A DNA stretch of 16,371 nucleotides from Leptospira_B sp964571605 (lineage in GTDB: Bacteria; Spirochaetota; Leptospiria; Leptospirales; Leptospiraceae): assembly GCA_964571605.1 (NCBI GenBank), contig CAZNCS010000074.1:1-16371 (forward strand), given 5' to 3'. The position numbers were made by a program, and so were the translations under genes. Shown piece after piece: positions 8,008-15,207 of this stretch. Position 1 is the stretch's first letter, and the number at the start of each line of letters is the position of its first letter. The notes under the pieces are model-generated. The model did not search any database, had not been told where the DNA came from, and saw only the letters and a list, made by a program, of their open reading frames with translations.

Positions 8008-9672
8008 CTACTTTCCTGGGGGGGAATCCGGAATTCTAAGACGGAAAATGACTCCGTTTTCCGTACTGTATTCGGGAACTGCTTTTAGCTGTTTGGATAG
8101 AATTTCAATCAATTGGATTCCGATGGAACCGTCGGTTTGGGTTTTCTCGTGTGAAAAGCCGATCCCGTCATCCGAATAATAAAAGAGTATTCCCGATTCT
8201 TCTCTGCAGATTCGAACTTGGATTTTTCCCTCTCGTTCCTTGGGAAACGCGTATTTGAGTGAGTTCGTTAATAATTCGTTTAGAATCAAACCGAGAGGAA
8301 TGGCTTTTTCAATCGTCACTTCGAATTTCAGAAGATCCAAATCCAATTCCACTCTGTGGATCGCTCCATAGACTCTCACTAAACTGGAAGAAAGAGTCGT
8401 AAAATAACTTTCCAAATTCACCTCGGCGAGGTTTGGCGATCTATACAATTCCGCATGAACGAAACTCATGGATTTGACTCTGTTTTCGCATTCCAATAGT
8501 ATTTTCTTTAAGTAAGGATCTTCCGTATTCTCATACTGGAGCCCGAGTAAACTGGAAATTACTTGGAGGTTATTTTTTACGCGGTGATGAATTTCCTGAA
8601 GCATAACCTCTTTCTCTCGGAGAGATCTTTCCAAGGAGCGGGTCATTTGATTTCTTTCGGTTACGTCCCGCACAATTCCCATAAACCGAGAACCTTCCAT
8701 CCGAACCGCATTTACTTCCGCTTCGATTATATCACCCGATTTACTTTTGAATCTACGATTCAAAATAACCGGTCTGTTAATTTCCAAATTGCATATATCT
8801 TTTTCCGTATTCGTCCAACTGTCCTCGTCCAAAATTTCCTTTAGAGAAAGAGTTTTTAATTCTTCTCTGGTATAACCCAATAATTCTTCCATCCTGCGGT
8901 TCACTTCGAAAATACGGGTGTTTTTACCGGTGATAATAATGGAATCGGAAGCGTTCTCGACCAAGGACCTGTATCTTTTTTCGCTTTCCTCCAAACGATA
9001 GTTGGCGTTCATTCTTTCGGTGACATCATAGATAATGGAAAACAAAACTCTCTTACTTCCGAATTGTAAGGGACCGCTGTAAACTTCCACGTCCCTGATT
9101 TCTCCGTTTTTCAATTTATGTTTGAATAAAAAATACAATCTGGATTCGGATGCGGCTTTTCTTATCTCTTCGAATATTTCTTCTTTTGTGAGAGTATTAA
9201 TCTCTGTGATTTTCAATCTTAAAAATTCTTCTCTAGAATATCCGTAAAATACGCATGCCGCATTATTGATGTATAGAATGTCACCCGTATCCGGATCTAG
9301 TATCCATTTGATTGCTTGGTTGGTTTCAAAAATTTGTCGGAAAGGAAGATCGCTGGAAAGAAATTCCTTCCAGAAAAAACTTTCGATTTCTGTGGCGGCG
9401 TGCTCTTCCACCGGCTCCAACCCCAACCAAAAGAACTCGCCCAATCTCGTCCAAATTGCAGAAAGTGTAATACTTTCCGGAAAGGATGGGGGATTTTTTC
9501 CCTCAATCCAGGACAATTTCACCGTCCCCTTCTCCCCTGTAATCACTTCAGTTCCCGAAAAAAATTGAGAAATAGGCAAACCGATCCATGACTCGAGTGG
9601 CAGATTCGTTTGTACGATTCGTCCGGAAAAATCCAGTAATATACACCAGCTTGGAAAGAAGGAAGGTTTCAT
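8008..9672 (-). CDS. Cytosolic PAS sensor histidine kinase, HisKA_2/HATPase type
   Basis: 554 residues, no membrane segments. Residues 1-95 look like a degenerate PAS (WCILLDFSGRIVQTN) lacking the usual terminal DxTER. Two clear PAS domains follow: about 110-222 (ILDPDTGDILYINNAACVFYGYSREEF to YDVTERM) and 228-342 (NASDSIIITGKNTRIFEVNRR to VRDVTERN). The transmitter has EIHHRVKNNLQ with predicted phospho-His363, N box NELLTNSLKYAF at Asn465 and D box SDDGIGF near 500-506; the last Gly box reads GSIGIQLI. It should be an active kinase of the HWE/HisKA_2 kind. Start ATG at 9672 has no good Shine-Dalgarno, so a slightly different start is possible. It is the first of five same-direction genes and is divergent from the DUF445 gene across 186 nt. 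No response regulator is nearby. It is a shorter paralogue of the kinase at 4279-6510. Confidence 0.89.
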   Translation of the reverse strand: MKPSFFPSWCILLDFSGRIVQTNLPLESWIGLPISQFFSGTEVITGEKGTVKLSWIEGKNPPSFPESITLSAIWTRLGEFFWLGLEPVEEHAATEIESFFWKEFLSSDLPFRQIFETNQAIKWILDPDTGDILYINNAACVFYGYSREEFLRLKITEINTLTKEEIFEEIRKAASESRLYFLFKHKLKNGEIRDVEVYSGPLQFGSKRVLFSIIYDVTERMNANYRLEESEKRYRSLVENASDSIIITGKNTRIFEVNRRMEELLGYTREELKTLSLKEILDEDSWTNTEKDICNLEINRPVILNRRFKSKSGDIIEAEVNAVRMEGSRFMGIVRDVTERNQMTRSLERSLREKEVMLQEIHHRVKNNLQVISSLLGLQYENTEDPYLKKILLECENRVKSMSFVHAELYRSPNLAEVNLESYFTTLSSSLVRVYGAIHRVELDLDLLKFEVTIEKAIPLGLILNELLTNSLKYAFPKEREGKIQVRICREESGILFYYSDDGIGFSHEKTQTDGSIGIQLIEILSKQLKAVPEYSTENGVIFRLRIPDSPPGK

Positions 9673-9858
9673 AGAAAGTCCGAATGGAAAACGGGAAGAA
9701 CCAATTTCCCAGTTACCATCCGACTCGGGAAAACCATTTTTTCAAAAACGACGTAACGGCAATCGGCAATCCGGTAAAAATAACTTGCAGTGCATTCGGC
9801 AGGAAAGGACGTTGCATTAGAACCCAGCGCTATAGCGTGCGCTACAGGAATCGAAAAT
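9673..9858. other. Divergent intergenic region
   Basis: These 186 nt separate the start of the leftward kinase from the rightward DUF445 gene and must hold the promoters for both units. I could not find a convincing pair of -35 and -10 boxes in either direction. It does hold a tandem 7-mer, CGGCAAT twice at 9757-9770, and a set of overlapping palindromes at 9826-9844. A GTG at 9790 opens the DUF445 frame earlier but has no ribosome binding site. Confidence 0.5.
9826..9844. repeat. Overlapping palindromes upstream of the DUF445 gene
   Basis: CGCTATAGCG at 9828-9837 is a perfect 10-bp palindrome. It overlaps two alternative inverted repeats: AGCGC (9826-9830) with GCGCT (9839-9843), and TAGCG (9833-9837) with CGCTA (9840-9844). 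The cluster ends 14 nt before the chosen DUF445 start and just before the AGGAA ribosome binding site. A protein-binding operator or an mRNA hairpin are both possible; the palindromes are visible, the function is inference. Confidence 0.4.
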
Positions 9859-11091
9859 ATGGATCTCTCTTTCCTAAGTCAAAACAAAGAATTAATCGGA
9901 ATTATCATGATGCCGTTCACCTACGGATTTGTGGGCTGGTTCACGAACGTAGTCGCCTTAAAAATGACATTCTATCCCTTAGAATTTGTAGGAATTCCAC
10001 CCTATTTGGGATGGCAGGGAATCGTTCCTAAAAAAGCCCAAAAACTGGCTTTAAAATCCGTGAATATTATGACGGAAAGATTGATCAAGGTGGAGGATTT
10101 TTTCTCCAAAGTCGACCCCAATCAATTAGAAGCAGATTTCCAACCCGTTTTAGACGGACTCATTCCTTCCGCCACTCATGAATTAGTTCATCATATCAAT
10201 CCGGATCTACGCAAACATCTGGAGAATGGTCATGGAGAAGAAATTGTTCGCGCGGTCCAAGAAAAATGCGCGCATACGGTTAAGAATATCATGACTCAGG
10301 TAAAAGAGAATGTATCCTCCGTTTTTAATTTCCGCTCCTTAGTTCTTAGAAAATTAACAGGGTCGAATGTGAAACGAATCGTGGATATTTTTCAGGAAGT
10401 TGGTTCCCAAGAATTTAAATTTATCGAACGTTGCGGCTGGTATTTAGGAGGAGCTTTAGGTATCCTCCAAGCGCTTCTCTGGAATTATTATCCTGTTTGG
10501 TGGACCCTTCCGATCCAAGGAATCATAGTAGGATACATCACCAATTGGGTCGCCTTGACTATGATCTTCCGTCCATTGTACGAAAAAAAAATCGGACCCA
10601 TCAAATACAGAGGATTGTTTTTAGCCAGACAGGAAGAAGTTTCCAAAAAGTATTCCAATGTTTTCGCGACCCAGGTTCTGACTGCAAGAAACGTATTGGA
10701 AGAAATTTTATATAAGCGTGCGGCGAGAACTCTAGTGGAAACCATTCAAACGGAAACCGAAGCCGCAGCGCTTAGATTGAATATCGGCGGCCCATTGGAT
10801 GCGGAAAATCGGGGAGAAGAATCCGATTTCGAAAATACCAAAAAAGAAGTCATTCGTACTGTAAGCGATTCTTTGGCGGATAATGCGGTAAAACTCGAGG
10901 CTTATATGGGAAGAGCTATGAGTATAGAAAATAATATGTTCAAACGTATGAAGGACCTTCCCCCCGAAGAGTTCGAGCCTATTTTGAGATCCGCATTCCA
11001 AGAAGACGAATATATTTTAATTCTGATCGGTTCCATACTAGGCGCGATTGTAGGTCTCTTTCAGGGCATCTATATGTGGGCAGTGGCTTAA
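9859..11091 (+). CDS. DUF445 family membrane protein with internally duplicated motif
   Basis: 410 residues from the chosen ATG. The frame is open to a GTG at 9790, but the ATG at 9859 has AGGAA eight nt upstream and begins just before the conserved part, so it is preferred. An N-terminal membrane segment (about 11-34) runs into VGWFTNVVALKMTFYPL (25-41). A matching VGYITNWVALTMIFRPL occurs near 224-240, after a membrane segment at about 193-228. Both copies are followed by G-x-x-(G/R)-x(2-3)-(V/A)-x-K/Q-type stretches. The middle, about 75-185, is a helical soluble domain, and the last segment, about 386-408 (ILIGSILGAIVGLFQGIYMW), is a further membrane helix. The family, which includes Bacillus YheB, has no established biochemical function. 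The next gene starts 6 nt after its stop, suggesting translational coupling. Confidence 0.8.
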   Translation: MDLSFLSQNKELIGIIMMPFTYGFVGWFTNVVALKMTFYPLEFVGIPPYLGWQGIVPKKAQKLALKSVNIMTERLIKVEDFFSKVDPNQLEADFQPVLDGLIPSATHELVHHINPDLRKHLENGHGEEIVRAVQEKCAHTVKNIMTQVKENVSSVFNFRSLVLRKLTGSNVKRIVDIFQEVGSQEFKFIERCGWYLGGALGILQALLWNYYPVWWTLPIQGIIVGYITNWVALTMIFRPLYEKKIGPIKYRGLFLARQEEVSKKYSNVFATQVLTARNVLEEILYKRAARTLVETIQTETEAAALRLNIGGPLDAENRGEESDFENTKKEVIRTVSDSLADNAVKLEAYMGRAMSIENNMFKRMKDLPPEEFEPILRSAFQEDEYILILIGSILGAIVGLFQGIYMWAVA

Positions 11092-11096
11092 AAACT

Positions 11097-11396
11097 ATGA
11101 ATCTTATTCGTGTTAAAGAATCGGATCCTGAATCCTTCCTGCGAAAACTCAACCTCGCCGTAGCCGGAGGAGAATTGGGAGCGATCACAAAATTTGATTT
11201 GAAGGATAATGATTTCTGCATTCGTTTTTCCGGCCTAGGGGAATCCAGGATTTGGTACAAATTGGAAAAAGAAGGAGAAGGTTTTTCCGCCACCAAAAAA
11301 AAGGAAAAGATTGCTTTACTCCATCTCGCATTCCGACAAGAAATGGAAAAGAATCTGAAGAAAATCTTGATCCGCCTCGGAGCAGAAATCTCCTAG
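11097..11396 (+). CDS. Small conserved-looking hypothetical protein
   Basis: 99 residues from ATG 11097, six nt after the DUF445 stop; a GTG at 11076 inside the upstream gene is the alternative. The Shine-Dalgarno is weak, so translation may depend on the upstream gene. No signal peptide, membrane segment or motif that I recognise. The sequence looks like a compact alpha/beta domain: a central strand pair with FDLKDNDFCIRFSG and SRIWYKLEKEGEGFSA, then a basic amphipathic helix KKKEKIALLHLAFRQEMEKNLKKIL. Codon use and the tight packing between two real genes support it being coding. Function unknown. Confidence 0.65.
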   Translation: MNLIRVKESDPESFLRKLNLAVAGGELGAITKFDLKDNDFCIRFSGLGESRIWYKLEKEGEGFSATKKKEKIALLHLAFRQEMEKNLKKILIRLGAEIS

Positions 11397-11408
11397 ATTC
11401 TTTTTCAA

Positions 11409-12392
11409 ATGTTACAATTTGGTTCGGATCCCAAAATCGCAGTCTTATCTTCGGGGATTCGAATCGCCTACCAAATCTTTCCCGGAAAATCCAAAATCCC
11501 TTTGTTCTGCGTTCATGGTCTTACGGGAAATCTAAAAAATTTCGCGCCCTTAGCACAGGGACTTTCCAAAAAAGGAATCACAGTCATTACCTACGATCTG
11601 CGAGGACGGGGGAAATCGGACAAACCGGAAACCGAATATTCGGCGAGAGTACACGCAAAAGACCTGAAAGAATTGGCAAATACATTAGGATATTCTAAAA
11701 TATCAGTTCTATCTCATTCTTTAGGATGTTGGGTCACTCTAAGGCTCGCGGAAATTTTCCCTGGTTTTCTGGATAAGGCGGTGCTTGTAGACGGAGGAGG
11801 AGCCCTCTCTCCTAAACGGAAACTTTCCAATTTGTTAATGATCCGCAGCTCTTTGGCTAGGTTGGGAAAAATCGTACCAAGTAGGGAAATTTATCTGAAC
11901 GAAGCGAAAAAGTCCCCGCTTCTCAGCGCTTGGAATGAAAACATTCGAAATTTTCTTCTTTATGAATTGGAACCTACCGAAATACTTTCAGCCTCTCTCT
12001 CCAGAAAAAACGGAACAATCGGTTATGGACCGGTGATTTGTTCGATTCCTCCTTTTGTAATCGAATCCGAATTGCAGAATATGGGAGGTTCTATGAGTCC
12101 TTGGAAAGTTTTGAAAAAATTCGTAAAATCGCCTCTGGAAAGTATACGTATCTTAAAAGATAATAATCGCCTTCCTTATTCCGATTTAAATTTTCCCGTG
12201 CTGCTTGTTCGGGCTCTAAAACCGAATTTTAAACCGGGAGATGAATTATTGCCTGATTCTGCTGTTCAAAAAATGAAAAACGAAATTTCCAATCTGGAAA
12301 TTTTGGAACTCAGAGATAAAAACCATTACGAATGTGTACTATTAGAAGATACAGGCCGAGATAAAACCATTCATAGATTTCTAAAAAACTAA
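11409..12392 (+). CDS. Alpha/beta-fold hydrolase, cytosolic
   Basis: 327 residues without a signal peptide. The N-terminal core is clear: oxyanion-hole HGLTG at 36-40, YDLRGRGKSDKP at 62-73, and a nucleophile elbow SHSLGC at 102-107 with Ser104. The first position of the elbow is Ser rather than the usual Gly, which small-residue rules tolerate. The acid is probably in the stretch VRALKPNFKPGDELLPD, and the likely catalytic His is 306 in KNHYECVL, so the C-terminal half is more diverged than the N-terminal half. The substrate is unknown; the fold covers esterases, lipases and haloperoxidase-like enzymes. Start ATG at 11409 lies 12 nt after the small gene; no good ribosome binding site is visible. 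Its TAA at 12390-12392 overlaps the TAG of the convergent pgsW in the four bases CTAA. Confidence 0.82.
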   Translation: MLQFGSDPKIAVLSSGIRIAYQIFPGKSKIPLFCVHGLTGNLKNFAPLAQGLSKKGITVITYDLRGRGKSDKPETEYSARVHAKDLKELANTLGYSKISVLSHSLGCWVTLRLAEIFPGFLDKAVLVDGGGALSPKRKLSNLLMIRSSLARLGKIVPSREIYLNEAKKSPLLSAWNENIRNFLLYELEPTEILSASLSRKNGTIGYGPVICSIPPFVIESELQNMGGSMSPWKVLKKFVKSPLESIRILKDNNRLPYSDLNFPVLLVRALKPNFKPGDELLPDSAVQKMKNEISNLEILELRDKNHYECVLLEDTGRDKTIHRFLKN

Positions 12393-13501
12393 AGTGTGGA
12401 ATCTGCGTCTTCGGTCACAAGAGATCCTGTTCGAAAAAGCACATACAATAAGGCTAAAAGTAAAACCAAAACGATTGCGGTAAGAATTGGATTGTATTCC
12501 ATCCGTCCGTATATTTTTCCTTCTCCAAGTTCCGGCATTTTTTCAGGACGGAGAGAAAAACCATTTTCTGTGGCTAATTCCTGAATTCGGACCAAATGGA
12601 TTACAGGAATATTTTGCGAATAAAACCGAGACATTACAGAATCCTGGAATGGTATTCCAGAAATTCGTTTTAGGTTCAAGCCGGGTTGGAATTCTCTGGA
12701 ACCTAATTTAGTTCCCACGGAAACAGTACCTCCCCCCACATTGATATAAGCTTTGTAATTCGAAATAGGTTCTATAGTTTGATAGAGTCGGATCCGTTCT
12801 TCCAAACTCGCTAAACTGGAATTTTGCCGTATCAGAGGCAAATGATTTCGTAAAGCACCATTTGTAAGTAATTCCAAACCTTCTTTAGAAATTCCTAAAC
12901 CTCTATCTTCGATTCCTCCAACACTTAGAGCAACCGAACGATATGGAAATACTTCCTTTTCAAAAAGAATTCTTTCCATATCCGGCCAAAGAAAATCGGG
13001 ATCGTTAGCGCCCCATTGGGAAGAAGACAAACTGGAAACGACGACTAATTTTAATTCCAATACTCTCGCGGCCGCATAAACTGCAATATTCAAAGCTGGA
13101 AAAGAGCCGGACATACCCACCGCAATTCTGTCCCCCTTTTTGACTCCAGCTGCATGCAAATACTGCACTACTAAGCCGGCAAAATTGGGATTGATAGAAG
13201 TTTGTTTGGCTCCTAAAACTCCCATATTACTCGTAACTGGAGTAAAAAATTCTCCGATCAAACCGGATCCGCTCGGATCAAATTGCAAGTCTGGAATTTT
13301 GCCTGCGGAAGATTTTGTTTTTCGAATTTCCTCAAAAGCGTTTAAAGCAATAGAACTCGCTTCCATTTTTAAGGAACGATCTTCGGCGATCGTTTCTAGT
13401 TTACAAGTTTCTACTAAATAAAACCCAAATATGGAAGCGGTAACTAAAACCAAATAATGCCATGTCGATTTGGGAGAAGAATTCCAATACATTCCTTTCA
13501 C
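12389..13501 (-). CDS. pgsW: Poly-gamma-glutamate system protein PgsW
   Basis: Recognised as the accessory protein that accompanies pgsB and pgsC in leptospires and some other Gram-negatives (TIGR04332-like, by memory of the family). 370 residues from the chosen start. Membrane helices lie at about 14-30 and 338-357 with a large domain between them, probably periplasmic. That domain contains KGDRIAVGMSGSFPALNIAVYAA (about 122-144), a Gly-rich turn after a strand that could be a ligand or nucleophile site; no catalytic activity is known. Start: I choose GTG at 13501, because it overlaps the pgsC stop as GTGA and a strong GGGGAGGAG lies about 10 nt upstream. The TTG at 13522 would place that ribosome binding site inside the gene; ATG at 13492 has AAAGGA with no spacing. 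It is the last gene of the unit. It may stand in for PgsA/CapA, which is not seen (inference). Confidence 0.8.
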   Translation of the reverse strand: MKGMYWNSSPKSTWHYLVLVTASIFGFYLVETCKLETIAEDRSLKMEASSIALNAFEEIRKTKSSAGKIPDLQFDPSGSGLIGEFFTPVTSNMGVLGAKQTSINPNFAGLVVQYLHAAGVKKGDRIAVGMSGSFPALNIAVYAAARVLELKLVVVSSLSSSQWGANDPDFLWPDMERILFEKEVFPYRSVALSVGGIEDRGLGISKEGLELLTNGALRNHLPLIRQNSSLASLEERIRLYQTIEPISNYKAYINVGGGTVSVGTKLGSREFQPGLNLKRISGIPFQDSVMSRFYSQNIPVIHLVRIQELATENGFSLRPEKMPELGEGKIYGRMEYNPILTAIVLVLLLALLYVLFRTGSLVTEDADSTL

Positions 13502-13965
13502 GGAAAAAAATCTCCTCCCCAAAAAAGAATCAAAATCAATCGAACCAAAATCGAAGCGCTAAGTAATGCGGAAATTGTCTCGATACAACCCTGGCGATCC
13601 ATCCAAAGAGCGATCAGTCCCGGAATAATATGCCCGATCGCTTTTATTTCTCCTGAAACCTCTCCCATATTTGGAGGCAGAATCCAACCCAGAACCCAGA
13701 TATTAAAACCGGAATCCAATAAAAATCCAAGAAGAAGTAAAATAGCAGTCCTTCTTTTCCCATACAAAATTGTGAATTTAGAAATCAATTTCCCTAAGGT
13801 AAGAGTGATGAATGCAATTCCCAGAGTAAATCCGATCGCCAAAGGATTTTGTAACTGGAGAGCAAAATATCCAGGAACGACCAAACCTCCCGCTATCCCA
13901 AAAAACTCGGAGAAAAATAAACTTACGACCAGTCCGAGGCCTATGGAAACACTTAGGATATCCAT
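13498..13965 (-). CDS. pgsC: Poly-gamma-glutamate biosynthesis membrane protein PgsC/CapC
   Basis: 155 residues, close to the roughly 150 of Bacillus PgsC. Very hydrophobic with about five membrane helices (around 3-20, 24-38, 42-62, 72-95 and 133-150). The family pattern is seen in GIAGGLVVPGYFAL near the N-terminus, the mid TM pair with LLLGFLLDSGF, and a charged loop GHIIPGLIALWMDRQG (about 112-127) before the last helix. PgsC forms the membrane synthesis complex with the ligase PgsB and is needed for polymer formation (family knowledge). Its ATG at 13965 lies inside pgsB, overlapping by 13 nt, and its TGA overlaps the pgsW GTG, so the three are translationally linked. There is no CapE-like small gene between them. 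Confidence 0.88.
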   Translation of the reverse strand: MDILSVSIGLGLVVSLFFSEFFGIAGGLVVPGYFALQLQNPLAIGFTLGIAFITLTLGKLISKFTILYGKRRTAILLLLGFLLDSGFNIWVLGWILPPNMGEVSGEIKAIGHIIPGLIALWMDRQGCIETISALLSASILVRLILILFWGGDFFP

Positions 13966-15167
13966 TTCAGATCACTCTTTCGTTCTTTCTCTTTACGGCG
14001 AAACATTTCCGTTAATTGCAAACCCAGACCCGCTATATTTCCTAGTCCAACTATATAAGAATCAGATACTACAATCAAAGATTCTAAAAGTTCGGTAATT
14101 TCTTTTTCATTCTTTCCATCTGCGTCTATCAGTTGTATGGAAGAATTTCCTTGTTTTAAAAATGATTTTAGAAAGGTTCTAGTATTTTCGCCCACACAAA
14201 GAATCAAATCCGGTCGAATCTGTTTCCAAGAAGCGATTTCTGCTCCCATCTGTTCGGATCTTTCTTGGCGGTCTTTCCTACAATTGACCAAAGCGATTTT
14301 GAAATGAGAATCGGAAAACAAATCATTTGCTCTTTCCCAGGTTTGTCTTGCGGATTCAGGATCGTTGGCGGCAAAACCGTTCATAAATCGAAACGTTTTA
14401 TTTCCAAGGGACATCGTATGAGACGAACTAGCCCCTAAATCCGGAGCGGCCGACCACATTCCTTCCAAAGCGGTATTCGAGTCGATTCCTAAGGACTCAC
14501 AAACGCTCAACGCCAAAGCTACATTTTCAGGATATTCATAATATTCAAAACCCTGCATATAATCGGATCCGGAATATTTCTCTCCGCTTACTGTCACAAT
14601 TTCAGAATTTCGTTTTTGGCAAATCGATTCGAATAGAGATAGATATTCTTTTTCGGAAGTAAATAAAATACCGTTTTCAGGAATCGAACCGGCGAGGGCC
14701 AAAGCTACATTTTTTTTTAAAGGCCCCATGGTTTCCAAATGGTCTTCTCTCACATTCGTAATCACCAAATGAGTCGCTCGAATGAATTTTTCTTCGGAAA
14801 TCCATTGGTTAAAGGGAAGTAAGGCCATACATTCCAAGACAATTGCGTCCGCTCCCGCGGATTCTGACTCGAATATCATATGTTTTTGTTCTAGGATATT
14901 CGGAAATCCAAATCGAAGAATATTTTTTTCCCGTCCGTCGGGAAGAATCAATCGGGGCAATGTTCCCGTTATTTTAGCATAAACCCGAAACCCACCCGCT
15001 CGTAGACCAGCCGCGATCAATCGAGTCACGGAACTTTTTCCTCGAGTTCCATTTACATGAATACGAATAGGTATACTGTCCCTTTTTTTCCGATGTTGTA
15101 GATATTCCAAAACTCCCAGCAGAACTAAGAGTAAAAAGAGTCCGAATAAAAAAAAGAAGCCGGGCAC
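13953..15167 (-). CDS. pgsB: Poly-gamma-glutamate synthase PgsB/CapB
   Basis: 404 residues, close to the roughly 393 of Bacillus PgsB. It is an ATP-dependent amide ligase of the Mur-ligase fold that joins glutamates through gamma-carboxyls at the inner membrane. A single N-terminal membrane helix (3-20) is followed by the P-loop IHVNGTRGKSSVTRLIAAGL, with Gly43-Lys44-Ser45 binding phosphate, then GGFRVYAKITGT, which is diagnostic for CapB. Further along are VLECMALLP, TNVREDHLETMG (the ligase metal/ATP region) and MNGFAANDPESARQTW, all well conserved features of the family. Start GTG at 15167 gives the expected membrane anchor, but it has no Shine-Dalgarno; see the promoter-like boxes just upstream. 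It begins 40 nt after the SpoIIE gene and overlaps pgsC by 13 nt. Confidence 0.92.
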   Translation of the reverse strand: MPGFFFLFGLFLLLVLLGVLEYLQHRKKRDSIPIRIHVNGTRGKSSVTRLIAAGLRAGGFRVYAKITGTLPRLILPDGREKNILRFGFPNILEQKHMIFESESAGADAIVLECMALLPFNQWISEEKFIRATHLVITNVREDHLETMGPLKKNVALALAGSIPENGILFTSEKEYLSLFESICQKRNSEIVTVSGEKYSGSDYMQGFEYYEYPENVALALSVCESLGIDSNTALEGMWSAAPDLGASSSHTMSLGNKTFRFMNGFAANDPESARQTWERANDLFSDSHFKIALVNCRKDRQERSEQMGAEIASWKQIRPDLILCVGENTRTFLKSFLKQGNSSIQLIDADGKNEKEITELLESLIVVSDSYIVGLGNIAGLGLQLTEMFRRKEKERKSDLKWIS

Positions 15168-15202
15168 AAAAGGAAATTAAGATTGGGTGGGACCTAAGTC
15201 AA
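15168..15202 (-). promoter_or_regulatory. Possible promoter giving a leaderless pgsB transcript
   Basis: On the minus strand TTGACT (15202-15197) is followed after 17 nt by TAATTT (15179-15174), or after 15 nt by CTTAAT (15181-15176). The -35 box matches consensus at five of six positions; the -10 candidates match at three or four. Transcription starting about 7 nt further on would fall at or next to the pgsB GTG. That fits the absence of a ribosome binding site before pgsB. The boxes are visible; promoter activity is inference and chance matches are common in AT-rich DNA. Confidence 0.28.
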
Positions 15203-15207
15203 CAGGA

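Noticed and set aside
9757..9770. Tandem CGGCAAT repeat as an operator or phase-variable tract
   Set aside because: Only two copies of a 7-mer; too little to support a function beyond noting it.
9790..9858. GTG at 9790 as the DUF445 start
   Set aside because: No ribosome binding site before it and the added residues look unlike the family; ATG 9859 has AGGAA eight nt upstream.
9684..10031. 115-codon open frame on the plus strand starting in the divergent region
   Set aside because: It runs through the start of the DUF445 gene in another frame with Arg/His-rich composition typical of a shadow frame.
13499..13522. TTG at 13522 as the pgsW start
   Set aside because: It would put the strong GGGGAGGAG site inside the gene; the GTG at 13501 overlaps the pgsC stop and is properly spaced.
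13457..14098. 213-codon open frame on the plus strand across pgsC
   Set aside because: It is antisense to the well-supported pgsC and ends of its neighbours, has a Pro/Lys/Ile-rich non-protein-like sequence and no ribosome binding site.
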